From positions 1 through 9,435 of the forward strand of contig DASXTS010000125.1 of assembly GCA_036505275.1 (NCBI GenBank): a stretch of DNA of 9,435 nucleotides, written 5' to 3'. The notes beneath the pieces are model-generated. The model saw only the letters and a program-made list of their open reading frames with translations, was not told where the DNA came from and searched no databases. Both the position numbers and the translations under genes were made by a program. Position 1 is the stretch's first letter. Each line of letters opens with the position of its first letter. Below, piece by piece: positions 1 to 5,836 of the stretch. Origin of the DNA: DASXTS01 sp036505275. Lineage in GTDB: Bacteria; Actinomycetota; Actinomycetes; Mycobacteriales; Pseudonocardiaceae.

Positions 1-72
1 GAGCACGCCGTCGAGCATGTCCCCTACCCCGCATGGGTATCGAACAGATCCCGGGCGACGGCTACCAGGTCG

Positions 73-1267
73 CTAGAGGATGCGTGCCACACCTGGCACG
101 CGGCCGATGAGCTGCCATGCGAGTGCGAACGAGGCCGCGACACCGCCAGTGACCACGATCAGGGCCTTGACCTCGGCGGGCAGCGGCAGCGGCCGCAAGG
201 CGACGGCCAGCCCGATCAGCACCGCGGTTTGCAGGATGAACGCCCCGTAGGCGCTGCGTCGGACGCTTGGGCCGGCCCACCGAAGCGGCCGGTCGAGGTG
301 CCTGCGTGCCTCGGCGAGCAGCCACACCGGTCCGAACACGGTGAGGATGCTCTCGATCGCGGCGAACCCGAGCGCGAGCCAGCCCCAACCGCCGAACATG
401 TTGTCGACCTTGTCCAGGGCGCCGGCGGTCAGCATGAGGGCAGCCATGGCACCGACGGCCGCCAGCGTGAGGGTTCTGCTCGTTCTCCACAGCCGGTCGG
501 GCACGCCGGTGAGCCAACCGTGCCGGGAGGCGGCGATGCCGAGCACGAACAGGGCCGCGCAGCCGGGCCACTCCCAGCGGTTGAGGTCGGTGAAGCCGCT
601 GTCACCGCCATACGGGTACACCTGTCGGACCAGGAACGACGCCGGGGTCACCGCCGCGGCGATCAGCAGCAGGCGCCGCGCCGTGATCCGGCCAGGCCCG
701 CGGCCGGTCGCCTGCCGCCGCGTCCGAGTCCACACCACATAGACCAAGGGAGAAGATCAGCAGCACGCCGACGAACCACAGCGGGCCGGTGTCCAGCACT
801 CGCTCGGCCCCGAGGAACTCGTACCAGTACGAGCGCGGCGCCGCTCCGAGGGGGTGTTCCAGCGCATACATGACCGCTGGCTGCACCAGCAGGACGTAGG
901 CGACGAACGGCACGCCCAGGCGCAGCAACCGGTCTCGGACGAACCGCGCGGTGCCCTTGCGCTGCAGCGACGGCGCGGTGAGCAGGCCGGCGATGAGGAA
1001 CAGCACCGGGATGGTGAGGAACCCGAACGGGGCGATCATCAACAACAGCACGACCTCGGTGACGGGCCAGAACGTGACCTCCCGTACCTCCGTGTACGAC
1101 CACACCTCGATGATTCCGGTGTAGCTCAGGGCGGCGTGCACGGCGATGATCGCCGCGATCACCACGACCTTGAGGTTGTCCAGGTAGAGGTGGCGCGTCG
1201 ACACATGAGGTTCGCCGCGCCCACTGCCGGCGAACCCAGGCGCCGCGCCTGTAACCCGCATCGTCAT
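73..1267 (-). CDS. Acyltransferase family 3 integral membrane protein, one frameshift
   Basis: The two halves of one protein of about 400 residues lie in different minus-strand frames. The N-terminal half (about 1267 to 750) carries the family-3 opening RHLYLDNLKVVVIAAIIAVH and the GPLWFVGVLLIFSL helix. The C-terminal half (about 747 to 73, TAG stop) continues with several hydrophobic helices. This matches the usual length of membrane acyltransferases (Acyl_transf_3) that move acyl groups onto exported sugars or glycans; the substrate cannot be told. The break is at about 745-750, where reading CTT-GGT as CTG-GT restores a single frame, so one extra base is likely. The start is uncertain: ATG 1267, ATG 1261 and GTG 1204 are in frame and none has a strong Shine-Dalgarno. 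The gene diverges from the universal stress protein and has the strongest DosR-like box of the window just upstream. Family assignment is firm; integrity is not. Confidence 0.8.
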
Positions 1268-1295
1268 AACATCGGCCAATCACCATCTGGCTCCA

Positions 1296-1309
1296 GGGAC
1301 CAAGGTCCC
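1296..1309. promoter_or_regulatory. DosR/DevR-like box (perfect palindrome)
   Basis: GGGACCAAGGTCCC is a perfect 14-bp inverted repeat. It fits the core of the mycobacterial DosR consensus (GGGACT-WW-AGTCCC), with the flanking T/A of the core replaced by C/G. It sits 29 bp ahead of the ATG at 1267 and 92 bp ahead of the GTG at 1204 of the leftward acyltransferase. If transcription starts near 1261-1267, the box would be centred about 36-41 bp upstream, a normal activator position. The regulator itself is not in the window, so identity is inferred from the motif alone. Confidence 0.6.
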
Positions 1310-1317
1310 CGCCATGA

Positions 1318-1331
1318 ACGACGGCAGTCCC
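1318..1331. promoter_or_regulatory. Degenerate second DosR-like box, 22 bp from the first
   Basis: ACGACGGCAGTCCC keeps GAC in the left half and all of GTCCC in the right half (8 of the 10 arm bases). Its centre is exactly 22 bp from that of the perfect palindrome, placing both sites on the same DNA face. Paired sites of this kind are usual for DosR targets. Alone it would be unremarkable in GC-rich DNA. Confidence 0.35.
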
Positions 1332-1559
1332 GTCGTCCGGTCATCGGCGGGATATGCAAACCGCGGTAAAGCGGCAAAGCGCCCACTGGCGTGGGGGAGC
1401 ACGCCGAGGCGGTTACCCGCGATGCGGTAAACATCGCCGTCCGGCATGCCAAGGCGTCCGAGGAGCAGATGCGGCGGCGGCACTCACATCCGATGGACGG
1501 CATCTCTAGACCGGTAGCGTCAGGCTCCGGCTGGCAGTCAAGCCGGTCAGCCAGGTGAC

Positions 1560-1573
1560 GTGACCAAGGACCC
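1560..1573. promoter_or_regulatory. DosR-like box upstream of the universal stress protein
   Basis: GTGACCAAGGACCC matches the perfect palindrome at 1296-1309 in 12 of 14 positions, including the central ACCAAGG. Its centre is 88 bp before the ATG at 1655. No partner was found 22 bp to either side, so here the site appears single. Confidence 0.4.
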
Positions 1574-1593
1574 GCGCGGACAGGCCCAATGCT

Positions 1594-1613
1594 GCTGTAG
1601 GTCGACCTGCAGC
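1594..1613. promoter_or_regulatory. 20-bp near-perfect dyad, operator candidate
   Basis: GCTGTAGGTCGACCTGCAGC is self-complementary except for one base pair, with a perfect AGGTCGACCT core at 1599-1608. It lies 42-61 bp before the stress-protein start, where promoter elements would be expected, and has no loop or following T-run, so it suits a dimeric regulator better than a terminator. It does not resemble the DosR-like box and would imply a second regulator. Confidence 0.4.
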
Positions 1614-1654
1614 TGACGGCACCGTGGGATCGAGGGCGAGAAAGGGGCAGGGCA

Positions 1655-2536
1655 ATGTCCAACACACCAGTCGTCGTCGGTGTTGACGGCTCCGACTTCG
1701 CGCTGACCGCCACGGAATGGGCCGCTGACGAGGCGGCCCGCCGCCATGCGCGGCTACACGTGGTGCACGCCAATCTGTGGCCGACGGTGCGGATGCCGGC
1801 CGGACACTATCCGATCGAGTTCCAGCAGCCGCTGCTGGAACGCTCGAAGCGGCTGCTCGACACCGCGGTCGCCGCCGCAAGGCGAGAACAGCCCGGCCTG
1901 GAGGTCTCCAGCGCCCTGGTGACGACCACGCCGGTCGACCTGCTGGTTGCCGAGTCTCGCAACGCCCAGCTCGTGGTGCTGGGCGCGCGGGGCCTTGGCG
2001 GCTTCGCCGAGCTGCTGGCCGGATCGGTGGCGATCGGGGTCGCCAGCCACGCGCGCTGCCCAGTGGCCGTCATCCGCGGCCGCACCGCAGACGCCGCGCT
2101 GCCGACCGGAGGACCGGTCGTGGTCGGCGTGGACGGCTCGCCCGGCAGCACGCCGGCCCTGCGCTATGCATTCGATGCCGCGAGCCGGCTGGGCGCGCCG
2201 CTGGTCGCGCTGCACACCTGGCTCGACGTTCCGGTCGACGCCCCGCGCGGCGAACCGCCCTGGATGATCGACTGGGACCGCGTGCAGGACGACGAGCAAC
2301 GGCTGCTCGCCGAGCGACTCGCCGGGTGGCAACAGGAGTACCCGGACGTCGCGGTTGCGCGGGTGGTGACCAGGGACCGCCCGGTGCGCTCCCTGCTGCA
2401 GGCGGCCGGCGCCGCGCAGCTCGTGGTCGTCGGATCGCGCGGCCGCGGTGGGTTCGCCGGGATGCTGCTCGGATCGACCAGCCACGCCCTGACCTACCAC
2501 TGCCCTTGCCCACTCGTCGTGGTACGTGACACCTGA
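1655..2536 (+). CDS. Universal stress protein, two tandem USP domains
   Basis: This 293-residue cytosolic protein has two complete USP domains, about residues 4-141 and 153-291. Each begins with the VVVGVDGS strand-loop, with the nucleotide-contacting Asp at D11 and D160. Each also carries the ATP-binding pattern G-2x-G-9x-G-S, at G110-S124 (GARGLGGFAELLAGS) and G260-S274 (GSRGRGGFAGMLLGS). Both domains should therefore bind ATP, unlike the non-binding UspA class. Size and layout match the tandem USPs of actinobacteria such as M. tuberculosis Rv2623, which belongs to the DosR regulon and is linked to growth arrest. The ATG at 1655 has a fair AAGGGG Shine-Dalgarno at 1642-1647. The gene has a DosR-like box and a dyad upstream, and probably leads an operon with the two small genes that follow. 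The frame is intact. Confidence 0.93.
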   Translation: MSNTPVVVGVDGSDFALTATEWAADEAARRHARLHVVHANLWPTVRMPAGHYPIEFQQPLLERSKRLLDTAVAAARREQPGLEVSSALVTTTPVDLLVAESRNAQLVVLGARGLGGFAELLAGSVAIGVASHARCPVAVIRGRTADAALPTGGPVVVGVDGSPGSTPALRYAFDAASRLGAPLVALHTWLDVPVDAPRGEPPWMIDWDRVQDDEQRLLAERLAGWQQEYPDVAVARVVTRDRPVRSLLQAAGAAQLVVVGSRGRGGFAGMLLGSTSHALTYHCPCPLVVVRDT

Positions 2537-2562
2537 ACGCGTTTCCGCCGCGGAGAAGCCTT

Positions 2563-2576
2563 TCGTTGCGCAACGA
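2563..2576. promoter_or_regulatory. 14-bp perfect palindrome after the stress-protein gene
   Basis: TCGTTGCGCAACGA is perfectly self-complementary, 27 bp past the USP stop and 35 bp before the next start. It has no loop and no T-run, so it is not a typical terminator. It may be an operator or chance. Confidence 0.25.
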
Positions 2577-2610
2577 GGTCGAGTCCCTCGATGGACGGGA
2601 GGTGAGTTGT

Positions 2611-2985
2611 GTGGGAACTGCACCGACAACCGACATGCGCACGCCAGCCGTCACCGGAATCGGGCGTTGCGTTCTGATCGGCATCGAGTTGATCGTCGCG
2701 GCCGGGGCCGCCTACGCGGGCGTCGGGCTGATCGTGGACAACGAGTTGGGCATGGCGCCGCACTGGCTGGAACGCACGCCGTTTGATACCTGGACGCTAC
2801 CCGGGGTCTTCCTCTTGCTGATCGTCGCCGTGCCGATGTTGGTGGCGCTGGTGGCGGACCGGAGGCGCTCGCCGCTGGCGTACGCCGTTGCTGGTTGCCG
2901 TCGCGGTGTACGGGTCATGGTCGGGCGCCTCGGCGACTTGGAGATCGTGGTGACGATCGAGGCTCGGAGCGGCCAAGGCGGATGA
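2611..2985 (+). CDS. Small membrane protein of unknown function, probably frameshifted
   Basis: Two hydrophobic helices are clear, about residues 17-42 (from GIGRCVLIGIELIVAAGAAY) and 63-82 (LPGVFLLLIVAVPMLVALVA), joined by a loop with APHWLERTPFDTW. The GTG at 2611 is chosen because GGAGGTGAG at 2598-2606 precedes it; ATG 2635 has no such signal. After about 2885 the frame turns into Arg-rich sequence (AGCRRGVRVMV). One base over, the sequence reads LLVAVAVYGSWSG, a plausible third helix that stops at 2953. A single-base indel near 2880-2890 is therefore likely and the true end may be 2953. It lies 74 bp after the stress-protein gene on the same strand. No function is recognised. Confidence 0.6.
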   Translation: MGTAPTTDMRTPAVTGIGRCVLIGIELIVAAGAAYAGVGLIVDNELGMAPHWLERTPFDTWTLPGVFLLLIVAVPMLVALVADRRRSPLAYAVAGCRRGVRVMVGRLGDLEIVVTIEARSGQGG

Positions 2986-3033
2986 CCGTGGTTCACGCCA
3001 TCGGAGACGACGAGGATGACGAAGGAGCCCGCG

Positions 3034-3291
3034 ATGATGTGGTGGTACGACGGTGGCATGCACTGGTGGGGGTACGCCTTCATGGCGTTCGGCACCCTGC
3101 TGTTCTGGGGCCTGGTGATCGCCGGGATCGTCGCCGCGGTGCGCTACGCCGCCCGCGGTGACCGGCCGGCCCGACCGCCTGCAGGCTGGCTGACGCCCGA
3201 GCAGATCCTCGCCGACCGGTATGCCCGCGGCGAGATAGACGAGGATGAGTACCGGGAGCGCCTGCGGACCCTTGCGGCGGCGAAGACCTGA
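3034..3291 (+). CDS. Single-helix SHOCT-domain membrane protein
   Basis: This 85-residue protein has a Trp/Met-rich N-terminus (MMWWYDGGMHWWGY), one membrane helix at about residues 14-36, a short basic linker and a C-terminal SHOCT domain at about 54-80 (TPEQILADRYARGEIDEDEY). SHOCT is a short two-helix module, commonly C-terminal, thought to mediate oligomerisation. The ATG at 3034 is preferred over ATG 3016 because GAAGGAG at 3021-3027 lies 6 bases before it. Small proteins of this type are often found beside USP and other stress genes in actinobacteria; the role is unknown. It runs in the same direction as the USP and converges with the metallo-beta-lactamase remnant 3 bp further on. Confidence 0.85.
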   Translation: MMWWYDGGMHWWGYAFMAFGTLLFWGLVIAGIVAAVRYAARGDRPARPPAGWLTPEQILADRYARGEIDEDEYRERLRTLAAAKT

Positions 3292-3294
3292 CGG

Positions 3295-3700
3295 TCAGTC
3301 AGCCGCGCAGCCGGCGCAGGAACGGCTCGCTCGGGCGCTGGCGGCGAACGCGGGGATAAGCACGCTGCCGCCGCGCCGTGCGGTGCGGCCAATCGCGCGG
3401 GCCAGCAGGTGCCGCGCGGTGTCCTCGTCGTGCGGCTCGCTGCCGCCGTAGGTGCTTCCTAGCAGCGTGCCGCATATCGGGCGCGGCTGGGGCGGGTTGA
3501 GCATAGGGTGCCGGGGGCGGCCGAGGCCGCCGCTGACGACGAGGGTGCCGCCGTCGTCCAGGGCCAGCTCGGCCCATGCCGAGCCGTTGATGTGCCCCGC
3601 CCGGCCAAAACGCAGCCACAGCTCGGTCGGAGTGTCAAAGTCGACCGGGCGGAACAGCGTGACGGCACCTTCAGCCGGCCAGCACGATGGCGGCCAGCGC
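3295..3700 (-). pseudogene. Remnant of a beta-CASP metallo-beta-lactamase RNase
   Basis: The minus-strand reading contains a recognisable middle piece of CPSF/RNase-type metallo-beta-lactamases: FRPVDFDTPTELWLRFGRAG, then HINGSAWAEL, a Gly-rich strand and LGRPRHPMLNPP. It ends with STYGGSEPHDEDTA and RRGGSVLIPAFA. In these enzymes the loop normally reads SGDLGR, with the Asp bridging the metals; here it is SGGLGR, so the ligand is lost. After IPAFA the frame degenerates and stops at 3295-3297, removing roughly the C-terminal half. The N-terminal HxHxDH motif is not found in any frame upstream, although LPALGRF and LDSAP readings near 3850-3985 could be worn traces. Such RNases sit in dormancy clusters of some actinobacteria. 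This copy is judged non-functional. Confidence 0.75.
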
Positions 3701-4050
3701 CGCCGTGCTAGGGCAGGGGACGATCGGGCCGCGCCGTCCCTGGCGGGCCAGCACCGGTAGCCACCCGCCGGGCCGGCTTCGTCGGCACGGTCGTGCTGCT
3801 GTGGATCATGGCTACGGTGCGGCACGCCGTCACGCGGCCGGCGCCGCTCACAACCGCCCCGCCTCGGGCCGGGGCGCTGTCGAGGTAAGACCACCCCGAA
3901 TGGCTGGTGGTGCGGTGTACCGCTGCACCACCAGTGGCCTCGCCCGCCGCAAACCGGCCGAGTGCAGGTAGGCAGGGACAGCCGAGCGGCAGCCGCATGA
4001 CCCCGTTGACAGCACCGGCCGGGCCGCGAGCGCCCCGCAGATCTTGCCGG

Positions 4051-4155
4051 CGTTCCTTGTTGACACTCGCCAGGACACCGCCGGCCGGCGACTACCGCGA
4101 CTGGGACCGGATCCGGCAGTGGGCGGCCGCCACCATCGCAGCGGCCGTCGCGCCC
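4051..4155 (+). pseudogene. Flavodoxin-like C-terminal remnant
   Basis: The plus frame reads SLLTLARTPPAGDYRDWDRI followed by RQWAAATIAAAV. The GDYRDWDxIRxWA pattern followed by an Ala-rich helix is, from family knowledge, the usual C-terminus of actinobacterial flavodoxin-domain proteins (FMN-binding, about 170-220 residues). No FMN-binding N-terminus (a T/S-x-T-G-x-T-like loop) can be found upstream in any frame, so only the tail would remain. It overlaps, on the opposite strand, the area where the RNase gene should have started. This is a single-motif call and may be wrong. Confidence 0.4.
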
Positions 4156-4193
4156 CGACGAGGGCGACACGGCGCACCGCTGGATCGTCCTTC

Positions 4194-4217
4194 ACGTGGT
4201 AGGAATTCGGGCCACGT
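4194..4217. repeat. Short inverted repeat around an EcoRI-type palindrome
   Basis: ACGTGG (4194-4199) pairs with CCACGT (4212-4217), and the 12-base spacer has GAATTC exactly at its centre. It lies about 100 bp downstream of the CBS gene end. There is no T-run, so terminator function is not supported. Confidence 0.25.
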
Positions 4218-4309
4218 CCCGCGAGTGTCACCGCCGCACGTGCTCGCTGACCTGGTCGTGCTGCGACTGAACTGACGCCCGGCAGCAAACGTACTTCGGT
4301 TACACGACA

Positions 4310-5002
4310 CTAGTGCAGCAGGTTGCTGGTGCCGAGCTTGGCCGTGGTGTCGTCCCAGTCGTAGCGGAGGTGGTCCTCGACGGCCACCACGCCGGGCAGG
4401 GCGTGGGTGAGGCGGACGGCGATATCGGCCTCGCTGCGCCGTTCGACGGTGCCGGACAGGGTGACCACGCCGTTGTCCACGGTAACGGCCAGGTCGTCCG
4501 GCCGCAGCCACAGCGACCGCACCAGCACCTGTTCCCGCACGTCGGCGAGAATCTGCTCGTCGTCGCCCAGGAACGGTTTGAGCAGGTCGCGGCGGGCCAC
4601 CACACCGACCAGGCGGCCACCGTCGTCGACCACCAGTAGCCGGCGCACGTCAGCCCTGACCAGCTCGCGCGCTGCGTCGGGCAATGCGGTGTCCTGGCCA
4701 ATCAGCTTCGGATCCGGGCTCATCAGCTCTGTCGCCGTGAGCGCCTGCGCCTTGTCCCACTCATGGCGTCGCCGCGGCGCCGCGAGCGGGCCGGGTGGCT
4801 GGTCCTGGTCCTGGTACTCGGCCTTGGCCAGCAGGTCCGCCTCGGACACCACGCCGATCGGGACACCGGACTCGTTGACCACCGGCACGGCGCTGATGGC
4901 ATGTTTGGCAAGCAGCTCGGCGATGTCCTTCAACGCGGTGTCAGCGCCGATGGTCACCGGGTTCCGAGTCATCACGGCTCGAACGGTCTCGTGCAGTCGC
5001 AT
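4310..5002 (-). CDS. CBS-CBS-BON domain protein
   Basis: This intact 230-residue protein has two CBS domains forming a Bateman module, about residues 7-58 (VRAVMTRNPVTI to GVVSEADLL) and 88-143 (TATELMSPDP to GVVARRDLLKPF). A BON domain follows at about 149-212, with VTVDNGVVTLSGTVERR and LPGVVAVEDHL. A 30-residue charged linker (EYQDQDQPPG, PRRRHEWD) separates the CBS repeats. Bateman modules bind adenine nucleotides and act as energy sensors; BON domains are commonly linked to membrane or lipid association. There is no signal peptide, so it is probably cytosolic. The ATG at 5002 has a good GGAGGT Shine-Dalgarno 6 bases before it. CBS proteins such as Rv2626c belong to the DosR regulon, and this gene has two DosR-like sites upstream. 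A weak -10 (TATTGT) lies at 5041-5036. Confidence 0.93.
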   Translation of the reverse strand: MRLHETVRAVMTRNPVTIGADTALKDIAELLAKHAISAVPVVNESGVPIGVVSEADLLAKAEYQDQDQPPGPLAAPRRRHEWDKAQALTATELMSPDPKLIGQDTALPDAARELVRADVRRLLVVDDGGRLVGVVARRDLLKPFLGDDEQILADVREQVLVRSLWLRPDDLAVTVDNGVVTLSGTVERRSEADIAVRLTHALPGVVAVEDHLRYDWDDTTAKLGTSNLLH

Positions 5003-5088
5003 GGCGACCTCCGCTCCACGTCCACCCCTGCCCGCACAATAGGTCGCTGCCCGTTCCACCCGGCAGCACCCAACGGCATCGTCCAGGC

Positions 5089-5102
5089 CGGCCGAAGGTC
5101 CT
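5089..5102. promoter_or_regulatory. Degenerate DosR-like box upstream of the CBS-BON gene
   Basis: On the minus strand the site reads AGGACCTTCGGCCG, keeping GGAC and the central spacing of the DosR consensus. It matches the 1296-1309 palindrome at 10 of 14 positions when read on the plus strand. Its centre is 93 bp before the CBS-BON ATG, close to the 88 bp seen for the USP box. Confidence 0.35.
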
Positions 5103-5110
5103 CCACGGCA

Positions 5111-5124
5111 GGAACGATCGGCCC
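5111..5124. promoter_or_regulatory. Second DosR-like box upstream of the CBS-BON gene
   Basis: GGAACGATCGGCCC differs at two positions from GGGACCATCGGCCC, a natural form of the degenerate mycobacterial box. Its centre is exactly 22 bp from that of the box at 5089-5102, the same spacing as the pair at 1296-1331. Confidence 0.4.
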
Positions 5125-5212
5125 TGACCGAGTGCGCCGCCGCGCACGGTGGAGCCAGCGGAACCAGCGATGCGGCCTGTGAGGCAGCGATGAACGGTGC
5201 CCGTTCGGTGGC

Positions 5213-5380
5213 GTGGAGGCGCGGCTGCAGGTGCCACTGGGAGCGGCGTTCCGGCGGCGGGACATCGAACACCGGAGCGCCACCGTAGCGGGTGTGGACA
5301 TCGACCGGGGCGCGGTGGCGCTGAGCACGGGGCAGCCGCTGCCCTACGACAAAGCTCGTGATCGCCACCGGGGACGTCAC
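5213..5380 (+). pseudogene. Remnant of an FAD/NAD(P)-dependent oxidoreductase
   Basis: The plus frame reads EARLQVPLGAAFRRRDIEHR, then SATVAGVDIDRGAVAL, TGQPLPYDK, and after a one-base shift at about 5351-5353 LVIATGDVTALP. This is the segment of pyridine-nucleotide-disulfide oxidoreductases (NDH-2 and sulfide:quinone reductase type) that precedes the conserved ATG loop of the FAD domain. Neither the N-terminal GxGxxG dinucleotide fold nor anything after the ATG loop is visible, so only about 55 residues survive. It overlaps the control region of the leftward CBS-BON gene, which has therefore kept or acquired its promoter inside debris. Confidence 0.65.
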
Positions 5381-5736
5381 CGCGCTCCCGGCGATCCTGA
5401 TCTTGGGTTGGTGGCGAGCATGCGGGCCGTCCCTCCCCGGTCAAGGGCGCCTACGGCGTCGCTGCGCCGCTGGCTCCGCGATGGCGCCACGCGCCACCCT
5501 GGAACCGGCGAGCCTCCACGGCCCCTACCGGGCCACCCGTCGGGCAGGCCAGCCAGCCCGCCCGCCATCACCACCAACCCAAGATCACGATCACCTCGTT
5601 GAGCCGAACGTTTTGACGATCCCTTGAGACGAAATTGCGTCGTTTGCATTGCCGGCGGACAGTTATGGTGATCAAGGCCCGGAGGCGGGCCGGCTGGCGG
5701 CCAGCGAGCCCTTCGGCCCTGGGTGAGCCGCTCCGC
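5381..5736. other. Gene-free stretch with long inverted repeat and AT-richer patch
   Basis: Beyond the end of the oxidoreductase remnant no reading frame shows family motifs. The stretch holds the 22-bp inverted repeat described separately. It also has an AT-richer patch at about 5607-5668, unusual for this DNA, with TTGACG at 5613-5618 and TTATGG at 5663-5668 but no well-spaced promoter pair. Confidence 0.5.
5393..5592. repeat. 22-bp inverted repeat (one mismatch) with 156-bp interior
   Basis: The arm at 5393-5414 (containing GATCTTGGGTTGGTGG) is repeated in inverted orientation at 5571-5592 (CCACCAACCCAAGATC), with 21 of 22 bases pairing. The interior encodes nothing recognisable. This could be a small non-autonomous element (MITE-like), two inverted copies of a dispersed intergenic repeat, or a long stem. 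A flanking target duplication was not seen. Confidence 0.55.
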
Positions 5737-5750
5737 GGTCCAAAGGTCCG
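5737..5750. promoter_or_regulatory. Degenerate DosR-like box upstream of the V/A-ATPase operon
   Basis: GGTCCAAAGGTCCG matches the 1296-1309 palindrome at 10 of 14 positions (7 of 10 arm bases). Its centre is 93 bp before the first ATPase start codon, the same distance as for the CBS-BON gene. It can also be read as a direct repeat of GGTCC, so the call is tentative. Confidence 0.3.
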
Positions 5751-5758
5751 GCGGCGCG

Positions 5759-5772
5759 GGGCGGTTCGACCC
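5759..5772. promoter_or_regulatory. Second degenerate box upstream of the V/A-ATPase operon
   Basis: GGGCGGTTCGACCC keeps GGG and G-CCC of the arms (7 of 10) and is centred exactly 22 bp from the site at 5737-5750. A weak -10-like TATGGC at 5802-5807 would put the site about 48 bp upstream of a start near 5814. All of this is tentative. Confidence 0.3.
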
Positions 5773-5836
5773 TAACCGCCGGGTCCGCGGGCAAGCGACC
5801 GTATGGCGACCGGCGATTCGCGGAGGAGGCCTTGGC

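Larger units (their letters stand above)
1268..1654. other. Divergent regulatory gap between acyltransferase and universal stress protein
   Basis: This gap of nearly 390 bases has no convincing gene. It holds the tandem DosR-like boxes at 1296-1331, a further box at 1560-1573 and a 20-bp dyad at 1594-1613, listed separately. A short plus-strand reading from ATG 1315 begins MNDGSPVV, which resembles universal stress protein N-termini, but it loses the resemblance at once and has no ribosome binding site. It may be a trace of an older gene or chance. Confidence 0.5.
3701..4309. other. Degraded region between the RNase remnant and the CBS gene
   Basis: No intact gene is supported in this stretch of about 600 bases; the open frames lack family signatures and look like high-GC shadows. 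It probably contained the N-terminal part of the metallo-beta-lactamase gene (minus). It holds a flavodoxin-like scrap (plus) and an inverted repeat at 4194-4217, listed separately. Confidence 0.5.

Noticed and set aside
1..72. Possible end of a neighbouring gene at the left edge
   Set aside because: Short open readings exist in some frames but nothing recognisable; too little sequence to support a call.
1280..1483. 67-residue minus-strand open frame in the divergent gap
   Set aside because: No ribosome binding site and no motif; it overlaps the proposed control sites.
3288..3298. CTGACGGTCAG as a terminator between the convergent genes
   Set aside because: The stem is only 4 bp with no T-run.
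3717..3730. GGGACGATCGGGCC as another DosR-like box
   Set aside because: The left half is complete but the right half lacks symmetry; it lies inside the degraded region with no intact gene suitably placed.
4006..4011. TTGACA as a -35 element
   Set aside because: No -10-like hexamer lies 16-19 bp on either side and no intact gene follows on that strand.
4103..4116. GGGACCGGATCCGG as a box
   Set aside because: It lacks the GTCCC right half and falls inside the flavodoxin-like coding remnant.
3907..4275. A complete 122-residue plus-strand gene
   Set aside because: Only the GDYRDWD segment looks protein-like; the rest is Arg/Pro-rich and there is no start signal, so it is treated as a remnant.
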